Positions 16,392 through 23,043 of a DNA stretch of 38,563 nucleotides are shown here, one piece after another. Each line of letters starts with the position of its first letter. Position 1 is the stretch's first letter. The notes under the pieces are model-generated. The model searched no databases. It had not been told where the DNA came from and saw only the letters and a list, made by a program, of their open reading frames with translations. The translations under genes were made by a program, and so were the position numbers. The DNA is from Methanothrix sp. (lineage in GTDB: Archaea > Halobacteriota > Methanosarcinia > Methanotrichales > Methanotrichaceae). The stretch lies in the NCBI GenBank assembly GCA_026394555.1, contig JAPKXZ010000023.1, positions 1 to 38,563 on the forward strand, in the 5' to 3' direction.

Positions 16392-17909
16392 TTATGAAGA
16401 GGTAAAGCCGCGTCTTGCGGTAACCTCGACCTCGCCCAAAGTCTCTTGCAACTCATATCCTCGCGCATCTTTTGCAGAGAGGACAATATCGTAACTTCCC
16501 GGTTCCAGCAAAGCCGTAGAGAAGTCTCCCTGATAGAAATCTCCGGACAAAACCAGCCGACAGTAGCCTTGCGCTTCCAATCCATTCTGATAAGCGCGAG
16601 CGGTTACCTGCAGGAGATCGTACTTGGACTTCAGCTTTGCCTTAATGGCGACGGAGTCACCCACTCTTGCTTTGGCAGGAGTCAGCTCCTTGGCGAGGAT
16701 GGAAATCTGCTTGACCTGAACGCCCATAATGGGATACTGGTCTTTTCCAGTCTCGCTTATCCTGTAAGGCACATCCCCAAAGCCGTCCTTGCCTGGGGCC
16801 TTTTGCCCGGGTCCTTGCATCGCATCCTGCCCCTGGTAGTCGCTCCAGAGGTTTCCGCCCTGGGGAAATTTTGCGTTCCAGCGGTTTATTCCTCGATCGT
16901 CGGCTTGAATGAAATTGTCAGCTATGCGGTTGCCGTAGATTTCATTTTGGCTCGACTCCAGGAATATTCCCGTCCGGCTGTCGGAGATATTGTTATAAAT
17001 GATGGTATTGCCATCCGAGCGGCTCTGTATCTGTAATCCATAGCGTCCGTTGCCTCGTATCACGTTTCCGCTAATGGTGTTTTGACCCGAATCTTCCATG
17101 AGGGTCAGTCCGGCAACCTTGTTATCCTCCATGGTGTTGTTGATGACGAGATTATCCGTGCAGTTGATGCGCAGATCCAGACCGGAGTTGGTATTCCTGG
17201 ACAGATCGTTCTTTTCGATCCGGTTTTCAGAGCAATCGGTGAACATGTAAAGGCCGTACATATTTCCATGCAGCACGTTTCCTCTAATGGTATTATTGCG
17301 GCAGGAAGGAAAGAGATTGATGCCGTAAGCGCCATTGCCGTAGGCCACATTGTTCGTGATGAGGTTGTCGTTGGAGTTGGATAGGTATATTCCATACCAG
17401 CCCTCTCCCACTATGCCGTTAAAGCTGGCATTGTTTCCTGTGATGGTATTCCCATCGGAAAAGATGAGAGCAATGCCGGGCTGAGTACAGTAGATTACGG
17501 TGTTGTTGGAGACAATACAGCCCGACACACTGTTGAGCTTTATTCCATAAAAACCGTCTCTGACCGTAAAGCCGCTTATGGAAACGCCGTTCGCATCTAT
17601 GTTTACACAGGCGTCTCTATTTCCGGCCCGGATTACCGCACCATTGCCCACCAGATCCAGGCTCTTTTCTATGGTTATTTTATCGTAGACTCCCCTAGCT
17701 ACCTGCAGGGTATCGCCGGGGGAGGCAGCATCTATAGCAGCTTGCAGATTCGAGCTTACCGGTATCGTAGCACCGTTCGCGAAGGAAGAGATCAGCAAGG
17801 CAGCTGACAAGATGCAAAAAGCTATCGTTCTCAAGCAACCCACCGACGCCTGAACGGTTGTGAGGTTAATAAAGCTTACGTAGCGGATTTTCCCATGCAG
17901 ATCACTCAT
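16392..17909 (-). CDS. Exported right-handed beta-helix (NosD/CASH-type) protein with Ig-like tail
   Basis: A 505-residue exported protein. The hydrophobic signal lies at about residues 28-46 (TIAFCILSAALLISSFANG) after an unusually long N-terminal stretch, so translation may start later than ATG 17909. Residues 50-400 are a CASH/NosD beta-helix: LQAAIDAASPGDTLQVARG, then Asn-rich coils like NNVAYGNGAYGINLFPSC. An Ig-like domain occupies about 400-500 (ARVGDSVAIKAKLK ... EPGSYDIVLSAKDARGY). It is the first gene of the exported-protein unit and 45 bases upstream of the first rhodanese gene. It is related to the plus-strand beta-helix protein at 4986-6497 in fold. A binding or structural surface role is likely. 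Confidence 0.83.
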   Translation of the reverse strand: MSDLHGKIRYVSFINLTTVQASVGCLRTIAFCILSAALLISSFANGATIPVSSNLQAAIDAASPGDTLQVARGVYDKITIEKSLDLVGNGAVIRAGNRDACVNIDANGVSISGFTVRDGFYGIKLNSVSGCIVSNNTVIYCTQPGIALIFSDGNTITGNNASFNGIVGEGWYGIYLSNSNDNLITNNVAYGNGAYGINLFPSCRNNTIRGNVLHGNMYGLYMFTDCSENRIEKNDLSRNTNSGLDLRINCTDNLVINNTMEDNKVAGLTLMEDSGQNTISGNVIRGNGRYGLQIQSRSDGNTIIYNNISDSRTGIFLESSQNEIYGNRIADNFIQADDRGINRWNAKFPQGGNLWSDYQGQDAMQGPGQKAPGKDGFGDVPYRISETGKDQYPIMGVQVKQISILAKELTPAKARVGDSVAIKAKLKSKYDLLQVTARAYQNGLEAQGYCRLVLSGDFYQGDFSTALLEPGSYDIVLSAKDARGYELQETLGEVEVTARRGFTSS

Positions 17910-18204
17910 CGACTCTCAAGGCGAGGACATGAGCGACCTGGGGAGGGCCTGGTGCCCTACAACACACCAGCGACGATGTGATTTGGGCTGAGGCGAGGAA
18001 GGCGGCTTTCGCGCTAAGCCTGCGCGGGTACGCGGGAATCGACATCGTGCTAGGGTTGTGGCCAGGGCAATGGATATGAATGCTAGGCCAACCATGTTCC
18101 TCATCGGTATTCCCAGGGTGACGCGGTAAGAGATAAGGAAGATGATCATGGGGGCGAGATTTGGAGGAATGCAGGCGGAAGTGCATATGGAAGGAGGAGT
18201 ATAA
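17910..18204. other. Gap without a convincing gene
   Basis: About 300 bases between the beta-helix gene and the next plus-strand gene. A minus-strand frame 17916-18149 begins with a hydrophobic stretch (MIIFLISYRVTLGIPM) but becomes low-complexity and basic; a plus-strand frame holds a coding-like stretch VIWAEARKAAFALSLRGYAG. Neither is recognised or has intact ends. It may hold remnants plus the promoters of the flanking genes. Confidence 0.4.
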
Positions 18205-18282
18205 ATTCCAGAAGAAAGACATTATTTAACGCCATGGTTTCGCACAAATGAGCGCAAAGAGGCAATCAAATCTCTCCATAAA

Positions 18283-18837
18283 ATGCATCAGTTTATTTTG
18301 GAGGTCCAGGAAGATGATTACAATTGGAAATGGGTAATAATAGCACTTCATAATTCGACCCAAGCATTTATGGTTCTGGCTTTGCAGGGTACTTCGCCAT
18401 TGAATGTTATTAAAGATCCCCAAAAGTCATTTGATGCAATACAAAATGGTACAGATTATCCAGAAGATAAATTGCTAAATTTTTTGAGTTTATACCGAGA
18501 CATTAAATCTCAAGAAAAGATGAAAAAGAGCATTGATAGCCGGAATTATTCAGGTTCAAATGAAATGGACGATGCAATCAGAACACTAAATGAGCTTCGG
18601 AATAAATTTATTCATTTCATACCATGCGGATGGAGCATAGAGTTAATTATGCTCCCCAGGATATGCAAGCAAGTCTTGTCCGTTATAGAGTTCTTAATCT
18701 TGGAATCAGGGAACATCAGATTTTACGACAATGATAATATTGAAAAAGAACAATTATCAGATTTGGTTGAAAGAATCGCAACCGAACTTGATAAGGTAGA
18801 ACGCAAGTATGCAATAAGTTATGGCCCATACTCTTAG
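18283..18837 (+). CDS. Hypothetical protein, possibly starting upstream at a non-standard codon
   Basis: I do not recognise this 184-residue protein. It is helical, without a signal or membrane segment; features include WVIIALHNSTQAFMVLALQG and RTLNELRNKFIHFIPCGW. The latter pattern (R-N-x-F-I-H) recalls HEPN-type helices, so a HEPN-like fold is conceivable. The sequence is clearly more AT-rich than its neighbours. Upstream of ATG 18283 the same frame stays open back to 18205 with coding-like sequence (EERHYLTPWFRTNERKEAIK) and no ATG, GTG or TTG. A strong AAGGAGGAG lies at 18191-18199, 5 bases before an ATT at 18205, which may be the true start. Confidence 0.6.
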   Translation: MHQFILEVQEDDYNWKWVIIALHNSTQAFMVLALQGTSPLNVIKDPQKSFDAIQNGTDYPEDKLLNFLSLYRDIKSQEKMKKSIDSRNYSGSNEMDDAIRTLNELRNKFIHFIPCGWSIELIMLPRICKQVLSVIEFLILESGNIRFYDNDNIEKEQLSDLVERIATELDKVERKYAISYGPYS

Positions 18838-18989
18838 CAGTTAGCGGACAAAAATCGATATGCAAATACCATCGACTATGTCGCAGCGAAGATGATCGGT
18901 AATTAGGTCTTGGCGGAGGATATCCACAGGGTACTTATTCCAAAAGAGACAAAAAAATCCCTATGCAATGCAAGAGACCCCTGGCTGCT

Positions 18990-19307
18990 ATGAAGACAAC
19001 GAAATCCCATCCCAGGCCCGCTCTGGAGGATCTAAAGCAGTTGCTTCGCGATAACCTGACGGACTTGCAGAGGGAATATCGCGTCGGTTCCCTTTGGCTC
19101 TTCGGATCCTACGTCCGGGGCGAGCAGCACATGCATAGCGATCTTGATATTTTAGTGGAGTGCGAGGAAGTGCCCACCCTTCCCAAGTTCATCTCCCTTG
19201 AGCGAAAGCTACGCGAGGTTACCGGCATCAATGTTGATCTTGTATCAATTCGCGCATTAGAAGGCGATATTGGAGAGCGCATTCTTCGGGAGAAGGTAGC
19301 ACTGTGA
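18990..19307 (+). CDS. MNT-type minimal nucleotidyltransferase
   Basis: A small nucleotidyltransferase-fold protein of the MntA type, the partner of HEPN proteins in toxin-antitoxin pairs, where it neutralises the HEPN RNase, in studied cases by AMPylation. The active site is visible: WLFGSYVRGEQHMHSDLDILVE, that is GSxxRG followed by DLD as metal ligands. The C-terminus NVDLVSIRALEGDIGERILRE is typical. The start is ATG 18990 or 18963; neither has a ribosome binding site. Its stop overlaps the GTG start of the truncated HEPN gene by 4 bases, so the original operon order is kept. Confidence 0.85.
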   Translation: MKTTKSHPRPALEDLKQLLRDNLTDLQREYRVGSLWLFGSYVRGEQHMHSDLDILVECEEVPTLPKFISLERKLREVTGINVDLVSIRALEGDIGERILREKVAL

Positions 19308-19441
19308 AGCCCGAGCGAAGGCACATCGACTTTTTACAGGATATCATGGATAACCTGGAGAAGGCAGAGAGCTTCGTGGAGAGAATGGACTTTGAGGATT
19401 TTCTGGCTGATGAAAAGATCGAAGCCATTCTCATCCACTAG
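19304..19441 (+). pseudogene. Truncated HEPN (DUF86) gene
   Basis: GTG 19304 opens a 45-residue frame that reads like the beginning of a DUF86/HEPN protein: RRHIDFLQDIMDNLEKAESF, then MDFEDFLADEKIEAIL, where intact members continue as 'a-v-i-R-n-L-e-i-i-G-E-A' to an R-x4-H RNase motif around residue 75-100. Here TAG at 19439 ends it after the first third, and the following 30 bases do not resume the family pattern. The catalytic motif is thus missing, so the toxin half of the MNT/HEPN pair is broken. Confidence 0.65.
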
Positions 19442-19470
19442 GGATCAAATGGGAAAAAGAGGTTTGAGCC

Positions 19471-19842
19471 CTACTCCACATCCCCCTCTTCCACCGCCTC
19501 GCGTGGCGCGAGCAAGAGCTCATTGAAGAGCAGGATCTCAATCACCTGGGCTACATAGCGCCTCTGCTGATACCTCTGGATATCCTGGGTCATCATCAGC
19601 TCCGCCTCCACCTGTACCCGGATCAGGCAGAGCCTCATGTCCCTTTGGTCCTCCTCCTGGATGCAGAGGTTGAAGATATCCTTGAGCAGCCAGGGCAGCC
19701 TCATCGGATTTCTTAGAGCCCTGGCCACGAGCAGGATATAACTCTTAATCTGATTGGGCTCCTTGATCTCATCCACTCCGGAAAGAAGCAACAGATCTTG
19801 GGCGGAGAAATTCTCGCCGTTTACCGTTATGGTGTTATTCAA
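19471..19842 (-). CDS. Hypothetical protein coupled to cobY
   Basis: A 123-residue soluble, mostly helical protein that I do not recognise. It is rich in Leu and Arg, with a stretch SYILLVARALRNPMRLPWLLKD and an acidic C-terminus. The start is TTG 19842, supported by a perfect AAGGTGAT 5 bases upstream and by the TTGA overlap with the cobY stop. Translational coupling puts it in the cobZ-cobS-cobY unit, which may mean a role linked to cobalamin, but this is context only. Confidence 0.65.
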   Translation of the reverse strand: MNNTITVNGENFSAQDLLLLSGVDEIKEPNQIKSYILLVARALRNPMRLPWLLKDIFNLCIQEEDQRDMRLCLIRVQVEAELMMTQDIQRYQQRRYVAQVIEILLFNELLLAPREAVEEGDVE

Positions 19843-20426
19843 AGGAAATCACCTTGTATTATCTTCTCACAGAGCATGAGGTCCCCCGCCACATTTACAT
19901 TCACCGCCAGCTCAATTCTCTCCAATATCAGGTGAAAGTCCTCCTGCTCTTTTTCTATATCGACTCCATCCAGCACATTTATGCCTGCCGGAACGATGAG
20001 CCGGCCATGGTAGTTGAAGAGGGAATCGGGCCTTCTGCCCAGACGGCTGTGCAGATCGAGGGGAGTATGCGTGGAGAGCGCCGGCTCAGGCCGCCCCTCA
20101 TAAACCTCGATGATCTCATCGATCAGATCCGAAGTGACCAAGGGCAGGTCGGCCATGATGATCATAATTGGGTCTGTAACCTCTGCTTTCTTCACGGCCT
20201 CAATCATGTCCGCCACATAGCCATAGCCACCCGTCTCCATCACACAAAGCCCCCTCTCTGTAGCCCATTTTTGGGTGCGGGGCACATTGTCCGTGGTGGC
20301 CACATAGATACGGTCTACACTGCTGTCCTCCAAAGCCAGAGCCACATAGTCGATGAGCGGCCGGCCAAAGAGGGTCACCAGCGGCTTTTCCCCCATATTC
20401 AGCCGCGAGCCGCGGCCCCCCGCCAT
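19839..20426 (-). CDS. cobY: Adenosylcobinamide-phosphate guanylyltransferase (archaeal CobY)
   Basis: CobY transfers GMP from GTP to adenosylcobinamide phosphate to give AdoCbi-GDP in the nucleotide-loop assembly of cobalamin; it is the archaeal non-homologous substitute for CobU. The 195-residue protein begins with the nucleotidyltransferase signature MAGGRGSRLNMGEKPL and has DLPLVTSDLIDEI as its metal-site region. The start ATG 20426 overlaps the cobS stop as TGATG; a GTG at 20429 is the alternative. It lies between cobS and an unknown coupled gene. Confidence 0.9.
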   Translation of the reverse strand: MAGGRGSRLNMGEKPLVTLFGRPLIDYVALALEDSSVDRIYVATTDNVPRTQKWATERGLCVMETGGYGYVADMIEAVKKAEVTDPIMIIMADLPLVTSDLIDEIIEVYEGRPEPALSTHTPLDLHSRLGRRPDSLFNYHGRLIVPAGINVLDGVDIEKEQEDFHLILERIELAVNVNVAGDLMLCEKIIQGDFL

Positions 20427-21190
20427 CACCAGAGCATCCAGGGAAGAACACCACCTAAAGTCAGAGCCACCGCCAGAGCCACCACTCTTGCCACCTCATT
20501 GGTTGCACCTATCCCGTCCCCTGTGGCCCCTCCAAAGTTCCTCTTGGCCACAAGAACCATGTAAAGGGCGGCCACCTGAGCCGCGAACAATGCGGCCAGG
20601 CCCAGGGGACCCAACGCCGCCGCGCACAAGAGCGCGGATATGACCAGGCCCAGGAGAAACTGCCGCGATCCCGTTCGCTCAATCATGATCTGGCCAAAGC
20701 CCTTCTGCAGGGAAGTGGAGAAGGCGGCAAAGCAGATCATGGCCTCTTTGGCGGAGACTTCCGCGACCAGCAGAGCCAGGGGCAGAAGAGTGCGGGGTAT
20801 GTCGGATACAGTCGCGAAGGCGGAAAGCAAGATTATGGCCATAAAAACTGCGCCACCGGTTCCCAGGGAGACATCCTTCATGGCAGCGACTTTTTTCTCA
20901 CGAGTGCCGTGGGCAATCACTCCATCCCCGAAGTCGGCCAGCCCGTCGATATGATTTATGCCGCAGAGCTTATAGAACGCAACTATCACCACAATGGCCA
21001 CCAGATTGGCGGGGAGCGCCTGTCCCGCCGTATAGGCCACGACGCCCAAAATCGCACCCAAGGCCAGGCCCACCAGAGGAAATACGTAAACATGCCTCAT
21101 CAGGGCCTCGATGCCCTCCATGGAGATACCTACCGGTATGGTGGACAGCCAGCCAAATCCGGAACGGAGAGCAAAGAGCAGCTCCTTCAA
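20426..21190 (-). CDS. cobS: Adenosylcobinamide-GDP ribazoletransferase (cobalamin synthase)
   Basis: CobS joins AdoCbi-GDP and alpha-ribazole (phosphate) in the membrane to form cobalamin (phosphate). The 254-residue protein is highly hydrophobic, with about six to seven membrane segments, and shows the family patterns FGWLSTIPVG at the N-terminus, HIDGLADFGDGVIAHGTREKKVAAMKD in the acidic loop (residues about 80-105) and KRNFGGATGDGIGATNE near the C-terminus. The start is TTG 21190, overlapping the cobZ stop as TTGA, with GGGAG six bases upstream. Confidence 0.93.
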   Translation of the reverse strand: MKELLFALRSGFGWLSTIPVGISMEGIEALMRHVYVFPLVGLALGAILGVVAYTAGQALPANLVAIVVIVAFYKLCGINHIDGLADFGDGVIAHGTREKKVAAMKDVSLGTGGAVFMAIILLSAFATVSDIPRTLLPLALLVAEVSAKEAMICFAAFSTSLQKGFGQIMIERTGSRQFLLGLVISALLCAAALGPLGLAALFAAQVAALYMVLVAKRNFGGATGDGIGATNEVARVVALAVALTLGGVLPWMLW

Positions 21191-21666
21191 TGCAAACTCC
21201 CTTCGGACAGAGCCGCCCGGGTATACATATTGGCGGACACCCCCCCGATGAGCCCGGCCACTACATCATCCATGAAGGGGCCCAGGCGAGAGAGGATGCC
21301 AGGCTTGGCCTTGTCGTAGCGAACGTAATCGAAAAGCCCTTTGTAGCCGCCCACATACTTGGCAATGGCAAGACCCAAGACTTCATCCGCGATAAGGCAG
21401 GTCAGATCGTTCTCATAGTCGGCAGGCCGAAGGTTGGGAAGGTTGCATCTCTCTCCCTCCGACTCCAGCAGGACACCGGCATAAATAAGAAGCGCCAGAT
21501 TGGGATCTGATAAAGCGAGAGCCATCTCCTGCAAAAACACAGCCTCTGCCTTCTCGCGCGTCTCCACTCCCGGATGGGGAAAGTAAAGCTGCATTGCCGC
21601 GGATACGATCTCATCTTCGTGTATTCCCATGCTCTTCAACACATCTCTGATATCTCTCATGGTCAT
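21187..21666 (-). CDS. cobZ: Alpha-ribazole phosphatase CobZ (PgpA-like)
   Basis: A 159-residue protein resembling archaeal CobZ, which removes the 5' phosphate from alpha-ribazole phosphate or cobalamin phosphate and replaces bacterial CobC. The C-terminal part fits the PgpA-type phosphatase pattern: ADEVLGLAIAKYVG, FDYVRYDKAKPGIL and FMDDVVAGLIGG. The N-terminal 70 residues are an extra helical region, as in the Methanosarcina enzyme. It is the first gene of the cobZ-cobS-cobY unit and is divergent from the PII-like gene at 21763. Confidence 0.82.
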   Translation of the reverse strand: MTMRDIRDVLKSMGIHEDEIVSAAMQLYFPHPGVETREKAEAVFLQEMALALSDPNLALLIYAGVLLESEGERCNLPNLRPADYENDLTCLIADEVLGLAIAKYVGGYKGLFDYVRYDKAKPGILSRLGPFMDDVVAGLIGGVSANMYTRAALSEGSLH

Positions 21667-21720
21667 GGTAAGACCTGCTTAGCCGGGGTAGGATAAAAAA
21701 ATATCTGGTTAAACCGCGAA

Positions 21721-21757
21721 GTTATTTAAGGTCTGATTGTCCGATATATATAGGGGA
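21721..21757 (+). promoter_or_regulatory. Promoter of the PII-like gene
   Basis: GTTATTTAAG at 21721-21730 resembles an archaeal TATA box; transcription starting about 25 bases on would fall near 21748, just before AGGGGAAT (21752-21759), a ribosome binding site for ATG 21763. The overlapping GATATATATAGG stretch is too close to the start to be the main TATA element. Confidence 0.45.
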
Positions 21758-21762
21758 ATTCT

Positions 21763-22089
21763 ATGAAGACGATGGTCAAGATTTTCGTGGATCACGAGCA
21801 TCTGGTTCGAGTCATAAATACCTTAACGGAGCTGGGCATCACCGGATTTTACCTCGTGGAGTATCAAGGAATGGCACCGAAAACATGGAAGACCTTCCAG
21901 CTAAGCGAGAACCTTGATATGGCCTTGAAAGCGATCCGGGACCACTCTGAGCCGGGAGTCATGGTTAACACCGTCGTCGGCTCCGATAAGTGCGAAAAGA
22001 TCATAAAGCAGCTCGAGGAAGCTTTAAAAGGGATAAGGTACACGATCATTGGGCACAAAGTTACATCTATAAAGGTGAAAGGGGACTGA
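21763..22089 (+). CDS. PII-like protein (Nit_Regul_Hom-type)
   Basis: A 108-residue ferredoxin-like-fold protein resembling the archaeal family of distant PII homologues (Nit_Regul_Hom). It begins like PII (VKIFVDHEHLVRVINTLTELGITGFYLVEYQG) and ends with RYTIIGHKVTSIKV, but it lacks the PII signatures for the T-loop and the B-loop GRxGDGKIF segment, so it is not a GlnK/GlnB orthologue. It could bind a small ligand or metal in the manner of PII/CutA proteins. It is 7 bases from the NifU-like gene and probably cotranscribed. Confidence 0.72.
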   Translation: MKTMVKIFVDHEHLVRVINTLTELGITGFYLVEYQGMAPKTWKTFQLSENLDMALKAIRDHSEPGVMVNTVVGSDKCEKIIKQLEEALKGIRYTIIGHKVTSIKVKGD

Positions 22090-22096
22090 AATATTC

Positions 22097-22324
22097 ATGG
22101 AAAACCTCAAGGATGACGTCGAGCTCGCTCTGGAAAAGATCCGGGAAGGCCTTCGCGTAGATGGTGGAGATGTCGAGCTCGTCGATATAGTGGATGGAAT
22201 TGTCAAGGTAAAGCTGCAAGGGCACTGCGCAGGCTGTCCCTTCTCGCAGATGACGCTTAAAAATTTCATCGAGAAAGAACTCATGAAGAATGTTACGGGC
22301 GTAAAAGGCGTGATTTCCGCCTGA
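22097..22324 (+). CDS. NifU C-terminal-domain Fe-S scaffold protein
   Basis: A 75-residue stand-alone NifU C-terminal domain (Nfu type). The Cys pair is GHCAGCPFSQMT (residues about 42-53), the CxxC-P-x-S motif that holds a bridging 4Fe-4S cluster between two subunits; RVDGGDVELVDIVDG is the typical N-terminal half. It acts in Fe-S cluster assembly or transfer. Although NifU-related proteins serve nitrogenase in bacteria, this gene is 13 kb from the nif operon and is likely general. It follows the PII-like gene by 7 bases. Confidence 0.9.
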   Translation: MENLKDDVELALEKIREGLRVDGGDVELVDIVDGIVKVKLQGHCAGCPFSQMTLKNFIEKELMKNVTGVKGVISA

Positions 22325-22388
22325 GGATGGCGCTCAATTTTAGTCGCGCAAATTGATCAATCATTCAAATTACTAAGGAGTCAGGTTT

Positions 22389-22613
22389 ATGTTCCCAACT
22401 AAAAAAGTTCAGAGTCTGGTAGGCAGTAAGATTCAGGTGGAAATGAAGGGCTCACCTCGCTATGTCTTGGAAGGAGTTCTTAATAGTGTAGATGAATACT
22501 TGAACCTTCACCTTCAGGAGACAGTGGAGCTGATCGGCGGCGAGAAGACTCGCTCTTTAGGATCGGTTATCCTGCGTGGCAACAACATTATTCTCATAAG
22601 TCCAATTGAATGA
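22389..22613 (+). CDS. Archaeal LSm (Sm-like) RNA-binding protein
   Basis: A 74-residue LSm protein, which forms a heptameric ring that binds U-rich RNA. The Sm1 motif is seen in LVGSKIQVEMKGSPRYVLEGVL ... DEYLNLHL and Sm2 in SVILRGNNIILISP, with RG(N)N as the RNA-binding signature. AAGGAG lies 8 bases before ATG 22389. It is followed by the Cys-cluster winged-helix gene after 21 bases, suggesting one transcript. Confidence 0.9.
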   Translation: MFPTKKVQSLVGSKIQVEMKGSPRYVLEGVLNSVDEYLNLHLQETVELIGGEKTRSLGSVILRGNNIILISPIE

Positions 22614-22634
22614 AGATGACTAGAGAGGTCGGAA

Positions 22635-23000
22635 ATGTCTGCTGAGGAGGCGCTGGAGTATATAAAGTCGCGTCCAGAAGGAGCCTTGCAGAGTGATCTA
22701 TGGAAGGTTTTGAAGATCGATTCTCGAAAATGCTCCCGTATCGTGGCCAAGCTCCTCAAAGATAATCTCATCACCAGAGAGGTGGAGTCGGCAGAAGGCA
22801 TCAGAACCTATCGACTCAGTTGCACCATAAAGCCTCGAGGCAGGCGTTTCGATCCACTGCTGGCTCTTGATGCTTTCGAGCCCTGCGCGGGCTGCATCGA
22901 GGAGTGCATTCCTGAGCATTGCGCCAAGCTCAGTGAGTGGATATTCTCTATCGTGATGGGTGTTGAGGGCGAAGTGGCTGTAGAGAAGGTCAGATCGTAG
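22635..23000 (+). CDS. Winged-helix protein with C-terminal cysteine cluster
   Basis: A 121-residue protein. Residues about 5-62 form a winged helix (LQSDLWKVLKIDSRKCSRIVAKLL, then a wing with GIRTYRL), similar to MarR/Lrp-type HTH domains. The C-terminal part has CAGCIEECIPEHC, that is Cys84-x2-Cys87-x3-Cys91-x4-Cys96, a spacing suited to a metal or Fe-S site. It could be a redox- or metal-sensing regulator; the target is unknown. The neighbours (LSm, NifU-like scaffold) fit an RNA or Fe-S theme without proving it. Confidence 0.72.
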   Translation: MSAEEALEYIKSRPEGALQSDLWKVLKIDSRKCSRIVAKLLKDNLITREVESAEGIRTYRLSCTIKPRGRRFDPLLALDAFEPCAGCIEECIPEHCAKLSEWIFSIVMGVEGEVAVEKVRS

Positions 23001-23009
23001 AAAAATAGC

Positions 23010-23025
23010 AAGAGCGCAGGCTCTT
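23010..23025. terminator. Hairpin between convergent genes
   Basis: AAGAGC (23010-23015) and GCTCTT (23020-23025) pair around the loop GCAG, followed on the plus strand by a T-rich run (TGTTATCTTATTTT). It sits in the 43-base gap between the convergent winged-helix and GXGXG genes, so it likely ends transcription from one or both sides. Confidence 0.55.
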
Positions 23026-23043
23026 TGTTATCTTATTTTATAA

